Below, piece by piece: positions 46,928-59,170 of a stretch of DNA of 64,000 nt. Every line of letters begins with the position of its first letter. Positions within the stretch are counted from its first letter, which is position 1. The position numbers were made by a program, and so were the translations under genes. Below the pieces are notes generated by a model. The model did not search any database. It saw nothing but the letters and a program-made list of their open reading frames with translations, and was not told the origin of the DNA. The DNA is taken from assembly GCA_014843695.1 (NCBI GenBank), contig CM026387.1, positions 79,071,536-79,135,535 of the forward strand, written 5' to 3'. The DNA comes from Archivesica marissinica. Its lineage: Eukaryota; Mollusca; Bivalvia; Venerida; Vesicomyidae.

Positions 46928-47380
46928 ACAGGGATTCGGCACGTTTGGGGGTACTAGTATATATATTTAAGTACAGGGATTCTACTCTGTGGGATGTCAG
47001 ATTTCGCATCGATCAGTAAAATGGCCCTATCTGAAACAATTTTGTACAAAGCTATCCAAATATAACGCCTATCCCGAGTCTTTATATTGTTCTTCAAATA
47101 AAACACAACGTTAAGCTGCATGCATGTATACTTTGCAAACAATTGCCACATACATTGGCCATAGCAGGTCACATTTCCATACTAGGACACGGGTTCTGTC
47201 AGCAACAAAAAAAAATCTTCGACGGGAGAGTTTTAACTGTGAATAACATTATCAATAAAATGTGTTTCCACTAACCTGTATGTTTATTCGGCAAAAATGT
47301 ACGTCAAAAAGAGATTTCGTAGCATTTTCAATTTGTTTTGAAACATTCTAAAGCGGCGCAATTCGCGTTGAAACGAGGTT
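46928..47380. other. Unique DNA, nothing recognised
   Basis: No supported gene or repeat. Confidence 0.5.
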
Positions 47381-47383
47381 GAA

Positions 47384-47467
47384 ACGAGCGTTCTGATTGG
47401 ATTATGATTGTTCTTCATATATAAAAAACATCTTGTTACATTCTAATAATCCAATCAGAACGCTCGT
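47384..47467. repeat. Hairpin with 22-bp perfect arms
   Basis: ACGAGCGTTCTGATTGGATT plus AT at the left and its exact complement at the right, with a 40-nt AT-rich loop. Each arm carries a CCAAT/ATTGG. It could be a short foldback element or a structured regulatory site. Confidence 0.75.
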
Positions 47468-47721
47468 AACATTTGTACTAAATAAAGAAAAAGAATGAAA
47501 TACTTTAAGTATTACCAATGTTTTCTCCTTGGGTGGGCTTATTTCGTACACTGTATACTTACACCATACAATACTGTGCACTTTTATACTGAGCGTTACT
47601 TTTTCGTTACAAATTTTACAATTATGGATTTTACTATCATGAGTGAAGAAAATAATCCTTCACACATTGCACTAATTTACCCACTATTTAAGAGTGCAGA
47701 CCTCCAAATTTGCCTATAAGA

Positions 47722-47962
47722 CCGCCTCCGTGGTCGAGTGGTTAAGGTCGCTGACTCGTATATCACTGTAACCTATCATCTCTGATGGTCACGGGTTCGA
47801 GCCCCGCTCAGACCGTGTCTCATTTATATGAAAAAGTTGGCAGTTTCTTACGGAGGTTGGTGCACCAAGTACTGGTTAACCGCTGGAGCCTGCCCAGGAA
47901 AGGTGTTGTTAGGTAAACTGCCCCTCAAATGGGAAACCGGTAGCGACGTTAAATAAACTTAA
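47722..47962 (+). mobile_element. SINE family D, full length, best-preserved copy
   Basis: Head GCCTCCGTGGTCGAGTGGTT, a long variable region as in class II (Leu/Ser-type) tRNA, B box GGGTTCGAGCCCC, body AGTTGGCAGTTTCTTACGGA and CCTGCCCAGGAAAGGTG. Tail AACCGGTAGCGACGTTAAAT, ending in poly-A. Confidence 0.9.
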
Positions 47963-48203
47963 AAAAAAAAAATTGCCTATATAGTTTTCTGTAAAGGATA
48001 TAAATTGTACCTCTAAGGCAAGTGCACAGTTTCTTTTCGGTGTCAGTATATTTCGTCGGCTAACGCCTCCTTAAGATTTAAAACACTATGTGTGCTTGAT
48101 TTACTGTATATATGTATATGTATCTAAATAATAGAAGAACATATATTAGTTGTCAGTATGAAAGAATGTGTGGATTTAAACATAAAATGCGTGTGTGTGT
48201 GTT

Positions 48204-48484
48204 TTACGTTTATTTATCGTCGCTACCGGTTGCCCATGAGCGACGCCTCCTGAAGAGATTAGTCATTTTAGATTTTTGGAGGATAGTGCAATGATACAGA
48301 GAGAGACCCATTCCAGAGATTCCTCTGGTTCTTTTACATGCACGGTGTAAAGCACCGACACGAGACCTCGGTTTAACGTCCCATCTGAAAGACTGTTAAT
48401 TTTATTAGGGTCAGACGGGTGATCGAACCTGCGATCCCTGGATTACCAGTTCAGCGTTTTACCACTGGACTACATATCCGTCTG
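48204..48484 (-). mobile_element. SINE family C, full length
   Basis: Minus-strand tail TTTATCGTCGCTACCGGTTG, core GACCTCGGTTTAACGTCCCA, B box GATCGAACCTGCGATCCC and head TTACCACTGGACTACATATC. Confidence 0.9.
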
Positions 48485-48749
48485 TATATAAAAATGCATT
48501 TACCTGATCATGTATGCATTGAGTCAACAAAGATGAAAGCAATTAACCGAGATTGTTGTCGACGTCATACGGGCATTAAGCGCGATATCTCGGCTTATGT
48601 TGTTAAATATACACTCAAAGAGACGTAATGAGCATTCGGCTCCAAACAACCACAATTGCAGAGAGCCATAGGAGATAAATATTCAGAGAACATAGATGTT
48701 TATTGGCGCACTAAGTCGTGTGTTCTCTCGATGTGTAGTTGCTTTGTCA

Positions 48750-49283
48750 TTAAAGCAACATTTCATCGCAAAAAAGTAAATACATTGCATGTTTTCACGT
48801 ATAAATGCATTGCTATCACAAATTCTTCTGAATTCATTCGAACACTAACGTTGAATCAATAAACAGTGTTTTTGTGGTCTACAAACATTCAAAAGTGAAA
48901 GTAGGATTTCATATAACGGTCATCCACGCTCCTGAAGTGACGTTTGTTTGTCATTCGAGTCAATACTAAGCGGGCGATACTTTCGTTTAGGGATGCTTTA
49001 ACTAAAATTAGTCTACAAATAAATGTGCATAGGCACGAATGTGAGATATAACGGTAAATCTGTACGATAAATCGTGTCATTCAGGATACACGCATTGTAT
49101 TATGCATGAATGTCGACCCTATTTACATTATTTTGTTATGTCAACAAACCGCGTATACGACGCTTGTTTATTTGTTGAAATACAATGATTGTTGAGGCAA
49201 ATAGTGGAAACAAATGTATACCATATAATAGAAAATTACATTCTGCAGACATTTGCGTTTTCATCGATGTAGTGTCGCTTTAA
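48750..49283 (+). mobile_element. Complete 526-bp TTAA-flanked element with terminal inverted repeats
   Basis: TTAA flanks both ends (48750-48753, 49280-49283). The left end starts AGCAACATTTCATCG; the right end read inward starts AGCGACACTACATCG (11 of 15 match). There is no transposase. A strict TTAA target with short terminal repeats is the signature of piggyBac-mobilised MITEs. Further copies or pieces lie at 5405, 12238, 32184 and 45184. Confidence 0.8.
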
Positions 49284-49333
49284 ATATATAGGCTTTAAAT
49301 GTATGCTGGGTTGGTTATTTATCAGCTATAGTT

Positions 49334-49515
49334 TTGGGAAAGGGCGGCCGTAACTAATGCTAAAACTTGTGGCCCAACCAATTTGCTTCAACATTAATTA
49401 GACAATTATTGTGCACTATGCTACGAATTGTATGTCATATATAACTATTTATACAAGCGTTCATTTGTTTTGCCTTGTATATTGAATATTCATCATGCAG
49501 TAAAATATGATTAAA
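49334..49515 (+). repeat. Dispersed repeat I, diverged copy
   Basis: GGGCGGCCGTAACTAATG, ACTTGTGGCCCAACCAATTT and a final AAAATATGATTAAA parallel 10160-10415. It ends where the next satellite begins. Confidence 0.5.
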
Positions 49516-49523
49516 CTATCTAA

Positions 49524-51808
49524 TAGTGTGTATTAGAATGCATGACGGCAGGGAAGAGATGGCGTATGGTACGAGATGCAGTTGGTAGTGTGTCTAGAAT
49601 GCATGACGGCAGGGAAGAGATGGCGTATGGTACGAGATGCAGTTGGTAGTGTGTCTAGAATACATGACGGTAGGGAAGAGATGGCGTGTGGTACGGGCTT
49701 CAATTGGTAGTGTGTCTAGAATACATGAAGGCAGGGAAGAGATAGCGTATGGTACGAGATGCAGTTGGTAGTGTGTCTAGAATACATGAAGGTAGGGAAG
49801 AGATGGCGTGTGGTACGGGCTTCAGTTGGTAGTGTGTCTAGAATACATGAAGGCAAGGAAGATATGGCGTATGGTACGGACTGCAGTTGGTAGTGTGTCT
49901 AGAATACATGACGGTAGGGAAGAGATGGCGTATGGTACGGACTGCAGTTGGTAATGTGTCTAGAATACACGAAGGTAGGGAAGAGATGGCGTATGGTACG
50001 GGCTTCAGTTGGTAGTGTGTCTAGAATACATGAAGGCAGGGAAGAGATAGCGTATGGTACGAGATGCAGTTGGTAGTGTGTCTAGAATACATGAAGGTAG
50101 GGAAGAGATGGCGTGTGGTACGGGCTTCAGTTGGTAGTGTGTCTAGAATACATGAAGGCAAGGAAGATATGGCGTATGGTACGGACTGCAGTTGGTAGTG
50201 TGTCTAGAATACATGACGGTAGGGAAGAGATGGCGTATGGTACGGACTGCAGTTGGTAGTGTGTCTAGAATACATGACGGCAGGGAAGAGATGGCGTATG
50301 GTACGAGCTTCAGTTGGTAATGTGTGCATAGAATACATGAAGGCAGGGAAGAGATGGCGTATGGTACGGACTGCAGTTGGTAATGTGTCTAGAATACACG
50401 AAGGTAGGGAAGAGATGGCGTATGGTACGGGCTTCAGTTGGTAGTGTGTCTAGAATACATGAAGGCAGGGAAGAGATAGCGTATGGTACGAGATGCAGTT
50501 GGTAGTGTGTCTAGAATACATGAAGGTAGGGAAGAGATGGCGTGTGGTACGGGCTTCAGTTGGTAGTGTGTCTAGAATACATGAAGGCAAGGAAGATATG
50601 GCGTATGGTACGGACTGCAGTTGGTAGTGTGTCTAGAATACATGACGGTAGGGAAGAGATGGCGTATGGTACGGACTGCAGTTGGTAATGTGTCTAGAAT
50701 ACACGAAGGTAGGGAAGAGATGGCGTATGGTACGGGCTTCAGTTGGTAGTGTGTCTAGAATACATGAAGGCAGGGAAGAGATAGCGTATGGTACGAGATG
50801 CAGTTGGTAGTGTGTCTAGAATACATGAAGGTAGGGAAGAGATGGCGTGTGGTACGGGCTTCAGTTGGTAGTGTGTCTAGAATACATGAAGGCAAGGAAG
50901 ATATGGCGTATGGTACGGACTGCAGTTGGTAGTGTGTCTAGAATACATGACGGTAGGGAAGAGATGGCGTATGGTACGGACTGCAGTTGGTAATGTGTCT
51001 AGAATACACGAAGGTAGGGAAGAGATGGCGTATGGTACGGGCTTCAGTTGGTAGTGTGTCTAGAATACATGAAGGCAGGGAAGAGATGGCGTATGGTACG
51101 GACTGCAGTTGGTAATGTGTCTAGAATACACGAAGGTAGGGAAGAGATGGCGTATGGTACGGGCTTCAGTTGGTAGTGTGTCTAGAATACATGAAGGCAG
51201 GGAAGAGATGGCGTATGGTACGAGATGCAGTTGGTAATGTGTCTAGAATACATGAAGGCAGGGAAGAGATGGCGTATGGTACGGGCTTCAGTTGGTAATG
51301 TGTACATAGAATACATGAAGGCAGGGAAGAGATGGCGTATGGAACGGACTGCAGTTGGTAGTGTGTCTAGAATACATGACGGCAAGGAAGAGATGGCGTA
51401 TGGTACGGACTGCAGTTGGTAATGTGTGCATAGAATACATGAAGGCAGGGAAGAGATGGCGTATGGTACGAGCTGCAGTTGGTAATGTGTCTAGAATACA
51501 TTAAGGCAGGGAAGAGATGGCGTATGGTACGAGATGCAGTAGGTAGTGTATCTAGAATACATAAAGGCAGGGAAGAGATGGCACATGATACGAGCTGCAG
51601 TTGGTAATGTGTCTAGAATACATGAAGGCAGGGAAGAGATGGCGTATGGTACGATATGCAGTAGGTAGTGTATCTAGAATACATAAAGGCAGGGAAGAGA
51701 TGGCGCATGATACGAGCTGCAGTAGGTAGTGTGTCTAGAATACATGAAGGTAGGGAAGAGATGGCGTATGGTACGAGATGCAGTTGGTAGTGTGTCTAGA
51801 ATACATGG
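49524..51808. repeat. 61-bp satellite, about 37 copies, with higher-order repeats
   Basis: The unit holds GTGTGTCTAGAATACATGAA, GGCAGGGAAGAGATGGCGTA and TGGTACG. A marked variant (GGCAAGGAAGATATGG) recurs at about 49853, 50158, 50585 and 50890, spaced 5, 7 and 5 units, so five-unit blocks of 305 bp were duplicated. Confidence 0.97.
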
Positions 51809-52182
51809 CGGAAGAGAATAAGTGTAGCTACGTTCGAGCATCATGTATACTACGTATAGCAGTACTTTACTTTACTGCACATTGTGCATACACATAGTGT
51901 CCCACTGTGAATCCGCATGGGAGCGTGGGATGAAGAAGGTAAGTCATTTTTCGTATAACAGTTGATAACACAGGATATGTTGATGAATGTATCTTCGTAT
52001 GGACACAGTCGGCGCGTTAAGCTCATGTTAAAGTTGTCCGAGAAACATAGGGTTAGTAGTCCCAGTAACAAACTCTCGCCAATCTCACCTTTCTCTTCCA
52101 GTGAAACTATATGTGTATCTTTAATTCTCGGAATACATGCATGCTGAAAGGATTGGCATCATGCATTGAACAATTTCTATAC

Positions 52183-52337
52183 ATGGTGGAATCCATCGCC
52201 ACGAGGGAGAGAGAAGATGCAACGTGGAATTTAAATGCATAGCCCAAGGGCACAATCGTAATGGCTCCAGCGAGGCTCGAACTCCCGACCTTTCGCATCT
52301 GAAGCGAACTGGCTACAACTGCGCAATCACGACTTCC
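52183..52337 (-). mobile_element. SINE family B, tail truncated
   Basis: Minus-strand core TGGAATCCATCGCCACGAGG, CCCAAGGGCACAATCGTAAT, B box GGCTCGAACTC and head CTGCGCAATCACGACTTCC. Confidence 0.85.
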
Positions 52338-52904
52338 ACAAATAGTTTAATTCCATGAGGATAGAGAATAATTTCATTTAGAAGAGAATCAGTGATTGAT
52401 AAACCAACATTGTGTACGTGTCTATTACCACCAAGACTGTATGTCTGCTCTTTGTATTAATAGTATCGCGGCAAAACATCCTGTCAATTTACAGGTATTA
52501 ACCGACTTCATTCAAAACGTCCGACACGAGTCATTTGCAAACACAAACCATGTTTTAAATAACTTTTTCAGAAGATGTATTGAAATGATTTAACATTATT
52601 TAACATTGTTTTTCTGTGTCATCTATAAATAACATTATAATCGGCTAATTTATTATTGTAGTCTAAATAAGTTTTAATTAATGGCATATGTTGTGTATAC
52701 AGAATAATGAACGACCCTGTCCGTGTATATTTACGATCACGTTGTAGTATTTCCCAACTACTAGAAAACCTAAGATTTATTCTTTTGATATAAAAACGTC
52801 AAGAGGGGAAATATGAAACCGTTTAAAGCTGTAAAAACGCTAATAGCTGTTAATGATCATGACTAGCTGAAAGAGAATATACTGAAAGTTCAACAACGCG
52901 ACCT
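52338..52904. other. AT-rich unique DNA, nothing recognised
   Basis: No supported gene or repeat. Confidence 0.5.
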
Positions 52905-54290
52905 CACTGTAGATCTATGCAACCCGGGTATTTCTGAATCCAAATACACCAGTAATACCCGGGTAGGTCGACAAGGCTCATTTCCGAATCAAAATAGAGC
53001 TACTATACCCGGAGAGTCCGGCATCCATCCTCTACAAGCAGAGTAATGCCAAGATAGATCGACAGAGCTTACTTCCCAATCAAAGTAGATATGTAATATA
53101 TGTAATACCCAGATAGATCGACAGAGCTTACTCCCCAATCAAAGTAAATATGTAATACCCAGATAGATCGACAGAGCTTACTTCCCAATCAAAGTAGATA
53201 TGTAATATATGTAATACCCAAATAGATCGACAGAGCTTACTCCTCAATCAAAGTAGATATGTAATATATGCAATACCCAGATAGATCGACAGAGCTTACT
53301 CCCCAATCAAAGTAGATATGTAATACCCAGATTGATCGACAGAGCTTACTCCCCAATCAAAGTAGATATGTAATACCCAGATACATCGACAGAACGTAGT
53401 CCCCAATCAAAGTAGATATGTAATACCCAGATAGATCGACAGAACGTAGTCCCCAATCAAAGTAGATATGTAATATATGTAATACCCAGATACATCGACA
53501 GAACGTAGTCCCCAATCAAAGTAGATATGTAATACCCAGATAGATCGACAGAGCTTACTCCCCAATCAAAGTAGATATGTAATATATGTAATACCCAAAT
53601 AGATCGACAGAGCTTACTCCCCAATCAAAGTAGATATGTAATACCCAGATAGATCAACAGAGCGTACTCTTCATTAAGAGTTGACGACCTATAATACCCC
53701 CGATAGATCGATAAAGCTTACTCCTCAATCATAGTATAGCTATTATATCGTGATAGTTCGACAGAGCTTACTCCGCAATCATAGTATATATATATACTAT
53801 CGTGATAGTTCGACAGAGCTTACTCCGCAATCATAGTATAGATATACTATCGTGATAGTTCGACAGAGCTTACTCCGCAATCATAGTATAGATATACTAT
53901 CGTGGTAGTTCGACAGAGCTTACTCCGCAATCATAGTATAGCTATAATACCGTGATAGTTCGACAGAGCCTACTCCTCAATCATAGTATAGTTATAATAT
54001 CGCGATAGTTCGACAGAGCTTACTCCTCAATCATAGTATAGCTACACTATCGTGATAGTTCGACAGAGCTTACTCCTCAATCATAGAATAGCTATACTAT
54101 CGTGATAGTTCGACAGAGCTTACTCCTCAATCATAGTATAGCTATACTATCGTGATAGTTCGACAGAGCTTACTCCTCAGTTATAGTATAGCTATGCTAT
54201 CGTGATAGTTCGACAGAACTTACTCCTCAATCATAGTATAGCTATAATACCCAGATAGGTCGACAGAGCTTACTCCTCAAAGACGAGTTG
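52905..54290. repeat. 50-bp satellite in two subfamilies
   Basis: The left part (to about 53690) uses ATAGATCGACAGAGCTTACT with GTAGATATGTAATACCC, with or without an extra ATATGTA. The right part uses GATAGTTCGACAGAGCTTAC with ATCATAGTATAGCTATA. Both share CGACAGAGCTTACTCC. The outermost units are the most diverged, as expected for an array that expanded from its middle. Confidence 0.95.
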
Positions 54291-54575
54291 AACATACCGC
54301 CTAAATTGTCCGACAACTCTTTCTCCCGAATCAAGTCGAGTAAAAGAGATAATACTGGAGAGAACCAATTGCTTTGAACATGTATAGTCTGTGTTTTAGA
54401 CAATATGTACAACATTGCATAGACACATGTCTGTGCTATAATCTAGCAAATTAGAGCGATCTTTCGTCACAATGCTGATTGTTTATAAACAAAAGAAATG
54501 TATTACCAGAATGCTGTTAATTATGTATCACAGACTGGTAGTATTGCGCCTATACTGTGTAGATTACTGTTTAAG

Positions 54576-55157
54576 CATGTGTGCTGATGTGGCGCCTGGA
54601 TTTGGTGGGGTGTCTAAGAGCATGTTTGCTGGAGTGGAGTCTGGATTTGGCGGGGGGTCTAAGAGCATGTTTGCTGGAGTGGAGCCTGTATTTGGCGGGG
54701 TGTCTAAGAGCATGTTTGCTGGAGTGGAGCCTGTATTTGGCGGGGTGTCTAAGAGCATGTTTGCTGGAGTGGAGTCTGGATTTGGCGGGGTGTCTAAGAG
54801 CATGTTTGCTGGAGTGGAGCCTGGATTTGGCGGGGTGTCTAAGAGCATGCTTGCTGGAGTGGAGTCTGGATTTGGTGGGGTGTCTAAGAGCATGTTTGCT
54901 GATGTGGAGCCTGGATTTGGTGGGGTGTCTAAGAGCATGTTTGCTGATGTGGAGCCTGGATTTGGTGGGGTGTCTAAGAGCATGTTTGCTGGAGTGGAGT
55001 CTGGATTTGGCGCGGTGTCTAAGAGCATGCTTGCTGGAGTGGAGTCTGGATTTGGTGGGGTGTCTAAGAGCATGTTTGCTGATGTGGAGCCTGGATTTGG
55101 CGGGGTGTCTAAGAGCATGCTTGCTGGAGTGGAGCCTGGATTTGGCGGGGTGTCTAA
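54576..55157. repeat. 45-bp minisatellite, 13 copies
   Basis: Unit GTGTCTAAGAGCATGTTTGC, TGGAGTGGAG, TCTGGATTTGGCGGG. A 251-codon plus frame (54472-55227) crosses the array with a 15-residue repeat (VSKSMFAGVEPGFGG) and non-repetitive ends. Differences between units hit all codon positions (P/S, G/V, F/L, G/D), so selection on a protein is not evident. I treat it as non-coding. Confidence 0.9.
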
Positions 55158-55474
55158 GGGAGACCAGAGGACAATGAAACGCGGTTTGTGTATTTTCATA
55201 ATGTTTTGTTTTGTACTAATTAACTAAAGCACATTAGCAGGTGTGGATCCAGTGAGTGGCGACGTTGGATAATGGGTCAGCACAAAAAATGGGTGAACAT
55301 TAAGTATACATTTGGTGCATTTTCATGGTGCTTCGTTTTTGATAAATAACTTTTAAATGAATATAACAAATGCAAAGAATTGTTTTTACATTGCAATTTC
55401 CGAGTGAGTGGTGCCAGTGATAACAGTATACAAACTTCCAATGTGATACACGCACAGATAGCCTTTCTGTTTTG

Positions 55475-56251
55475 CACCATTTCATTCTAGATTAGGGGTA
55501 TGTGTTTCACCATTTCATTCTAGAGTAGGGGTATGTGTTACACCATTTCAATCTAGAGTAGGGGTATGTGTTTCACCATTTCATTCTAGATTAGGGGTAT
55601 GTGTTTCACCATTTCATTCTAGAGTAGGGGTATGTGTTACACCATTTCATTCTAGAGTAGGGGTATGTGTTACACCATTTCATTCTAGAGTAGGGGTATG
55701 TGTTACACCATTTCAATCTAGAGTAGGGGTATGTTTTTCACCATTTCATTCTAGAGTAGGGGTATGTGTTTCACCATTTCAATCTAGAGTAGGGGTATGT
55801 GTTTCACCATTTCATACTAGAGTAGGGGTATGTTTTTCACCATTTCATTCTAGAGTAGGGGTATGTGTTTAACCATTTCATTCTAGAGTAGGGGTATGTG
55901 TTTCACCATTTCATTCTAGAGTAGGGGTATGTGTTTCACCATTTCATTCTAGAGTAGGGGTATGTGTTTCACCATTTCAATCTAGAGTAGGGGTATGTAT
56001 TTCACCATTTCAATCTAGAGTATGGGTATGTTTTTCACCATTTCATTCTAGAGTAGGGGTATGTGTTTCACCATTTCAATCTAGAGTAGGGGTATGTGTT
56101 TCACCATTTCATTCTAGAGTAAGGGTATGTGTTTCACCATTTCAATCTAGAGTAGGGGTATGTTTTTCACCATTTCAATCTAGAGGAGCCGTATGTTTTT
56201 CACCATTTCAATCTAGAGTAGTTGTATTTTCATCACCAAATCATTCTAGCG
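55475..56251. repeat. 33-bp minisatellite, about 23 copies
   Basis: Unit ACCATTTCATTCTAGAGTAG, GGGTATGTGTTTC, with TTCAATC and GTTTTTC variants. The last copies near 56180-56250 are eroded. Confidence 0.95.
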
Positions 56252-56930
56252 TAGGGTGTCTAGCCAATTAGTGTGAAGATATGTGATAATATGTTTTTAA
56301 TATATGTCCGAATATAGCTCATGTGACGTGTTTCCAAGAATTGTTCGATCTATCTAAAGTAGCATCATGACTTTTGCAAGATATATTTTAATTCAGAGTA
56401 AGGTTTTCATAGATCAGGCCGCATACCCATTTTGTCACGGAGAGCCCCACCCCCTGCCCAGGGAGAGGGGCTAGAACCACACATGCATTCTGAATATCAT
56501 GGAAACGTATCGGTCTTCAGCATAGCCGACACCTGTGGCATGGAACACTCATACTTTCTAAGTGTTCGAGACTGCTAGAGCCCCATCATGAAACCACACC
56601 CATAGTTTATAATGAGATCGGAGACAATTAAGATGGAAACGAGCTAGGCTGTTCCTTGTATATATTACGTTTCTGAACGTTCATTGTATATTATGATGAT
56701 GCTGAACCGTGTGAGTTTTTGGGAACAGGTTTGGTACAGTGTTGATATATCTGTGAGATGAACTACAGCGGAGCAGGTGATTCGGTGATCTGCGCCATGC
56801 TTAGTGAGATTAATAAATTACTGGGATATTCTCCGCTGTTAGCGCCATGCTTGTATCTGTTTCTATATCCTAGCCTCGGGTACTCTTGCTTAACTGTCAA
56901 AGCCCCACTATTCGCTTACATATTTGTTAC
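56252..56930. other. Unique DNA, nothing recognised
   Basis: A slightly GC-richer part at 56430-56600 holds no clear exon. Confidence 0.5.
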
Positions 56931-57212
56931 ATACGGATCTGTAGTCCAGCAGTTACACGCTGGACTGGTAATCTAGGGATCGCAGGTTCCATCCCCCGTC
57001 TGGCCCTAATAAAATTAACAGTCTTTCAGATGGGATATTAAACCGAGGTCTCGTGTCGGTGCTTTACACCGTGCACGTAAAAGAACCAGAGGAGACTCTG
57101 GAATGGGTCTCTGTCTGTATCATTGCACTATCCTCCAAAAACTAAAATGACTAATCTCTTCAGGAGGCGTCGCTCATATGGGCAACCGGTAGCGACGATA
57201 AATAAACGTAAT
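56931..57212 (+). mobile_element. SINE family C, full length
   Basis: Head CTGTAGTCCAGCAGTTACAC, B box with one change (GGTTCCATCCC), core GATATTAAACCGAGGTCTCG and tail GGCAACCGGTAGCGACGATA. Confidence 0.9.
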
Positions 57213-57497
57213 ACACACATACACACACATATTTGTTCAGCTTATGTAGATACATGTATACGAAAAGGCGGATGACATGAACATGGGATTATTCTCTCAT
57301 ATCCATATATTAATGACAGGTAGATGAATGTTTTAGTGTACATGTACTTGATCTACCAATGACAAACACAATTTACACCTGACATACCCTGAGATATTAT
57401 TTATGTAAACATTGTAATGGTAAGGAAAGTGAATTGCTGTATACAATTCAATATCGCATTATTAATCTGGAAACAACAGAATAGTGGGACATGTAGA

Positions 57498-57499
<2 letters not shown>

Positions 57500-57528
<29 letters not shown>
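57500..57528. repeat. (AAT)n microsatellite
   Basis: About nine copies, followed by AGACTTTATTTAACGAGAGT, which may be the inverted 3' end of an unidentified retroposon. Confidence 0.85.
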
Positions 57529-57939
57529 AGACTTTATTTAACGAGAGTACTCATTTAACAAAAGTTAATCTACCATGAGGCCCTCAACAGATATACAATC
57601 AAATGCAATCAAAAGATAGCACTATAAGTGAGAACTTCACATTGGAATAATATAGTAATGTAAAAGCTGAAAAATAGAGAAACTATATATGTGTATGTAC
57701 ATGTACTTCTATGTGATGAACATATACGAGTTATGGGCTTTAGTTATTTGTAAATAGAGTGCGCTATTAGAGAGGTAGACGTTGTTATTGCTACTGCCAG
57801 ACGTCGCCGCCGTGGCCATCCAGATGGGAAACATGGCATGTGCATGACTACTAAAATATATCTAGACATAGATATTGGCAATTATATGGGCAGATTATGT
57901 AACGTGGATTGAGTTACATAGAATTAGATGTATACAGTC

Positions 57940-58095
57940 AAACCTGTTTTAAGCAGCCAGCCAAGGGAATCACACAGAGCGGCTGCTTAGGACAGGTGGC
58001 TACATAATAGAGGTCAGGTGTATAACAAAAGTAACACATTGGGAATCTGGAAACGGGCTGCTTAATGCAGGTTGGCTGCCTAATAGAGGTGATAA
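57940..58095. repeat. Repeat with inverted ends and an internal GGCTGCTTA motif
   Basis: CAAACCTGTTTTAAGCAGCC at the left and GGGCTGCTTAATGCAGGTT at the right are imperfect inverted repeats. GGCTGC(C)TTA and TAATAGAGGT recur inside. Confidence 0.55.
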
Positions 58096-58396
58096 GTGAC
58101 TGACCACTAACTAATGTACTTTATAAATATACGCATTAATTGTGTATATTGGTTTGAATTATGGAAGTCCATCAGCACGAATACACGTATACCACTATCA
58201 ACCCGTATGTATGATCAGTATTAAATGTTTTTAATTACCTGACTCGACACAGTTTAGCACTTACATTCCTGTAAAAATATGATGATAAATGGCGAAAACT
58301 GCGCTAATATATCACTTTACTGATATATCTGTAAAATGTGATACCCCTGTAAACGGGTGGTAAACTTTATTACAATTATGTATTCATATCCATCTG

Positions 58397-59168
<772 letters not shown>

Positions 59169-59170
<2 letters not shown>

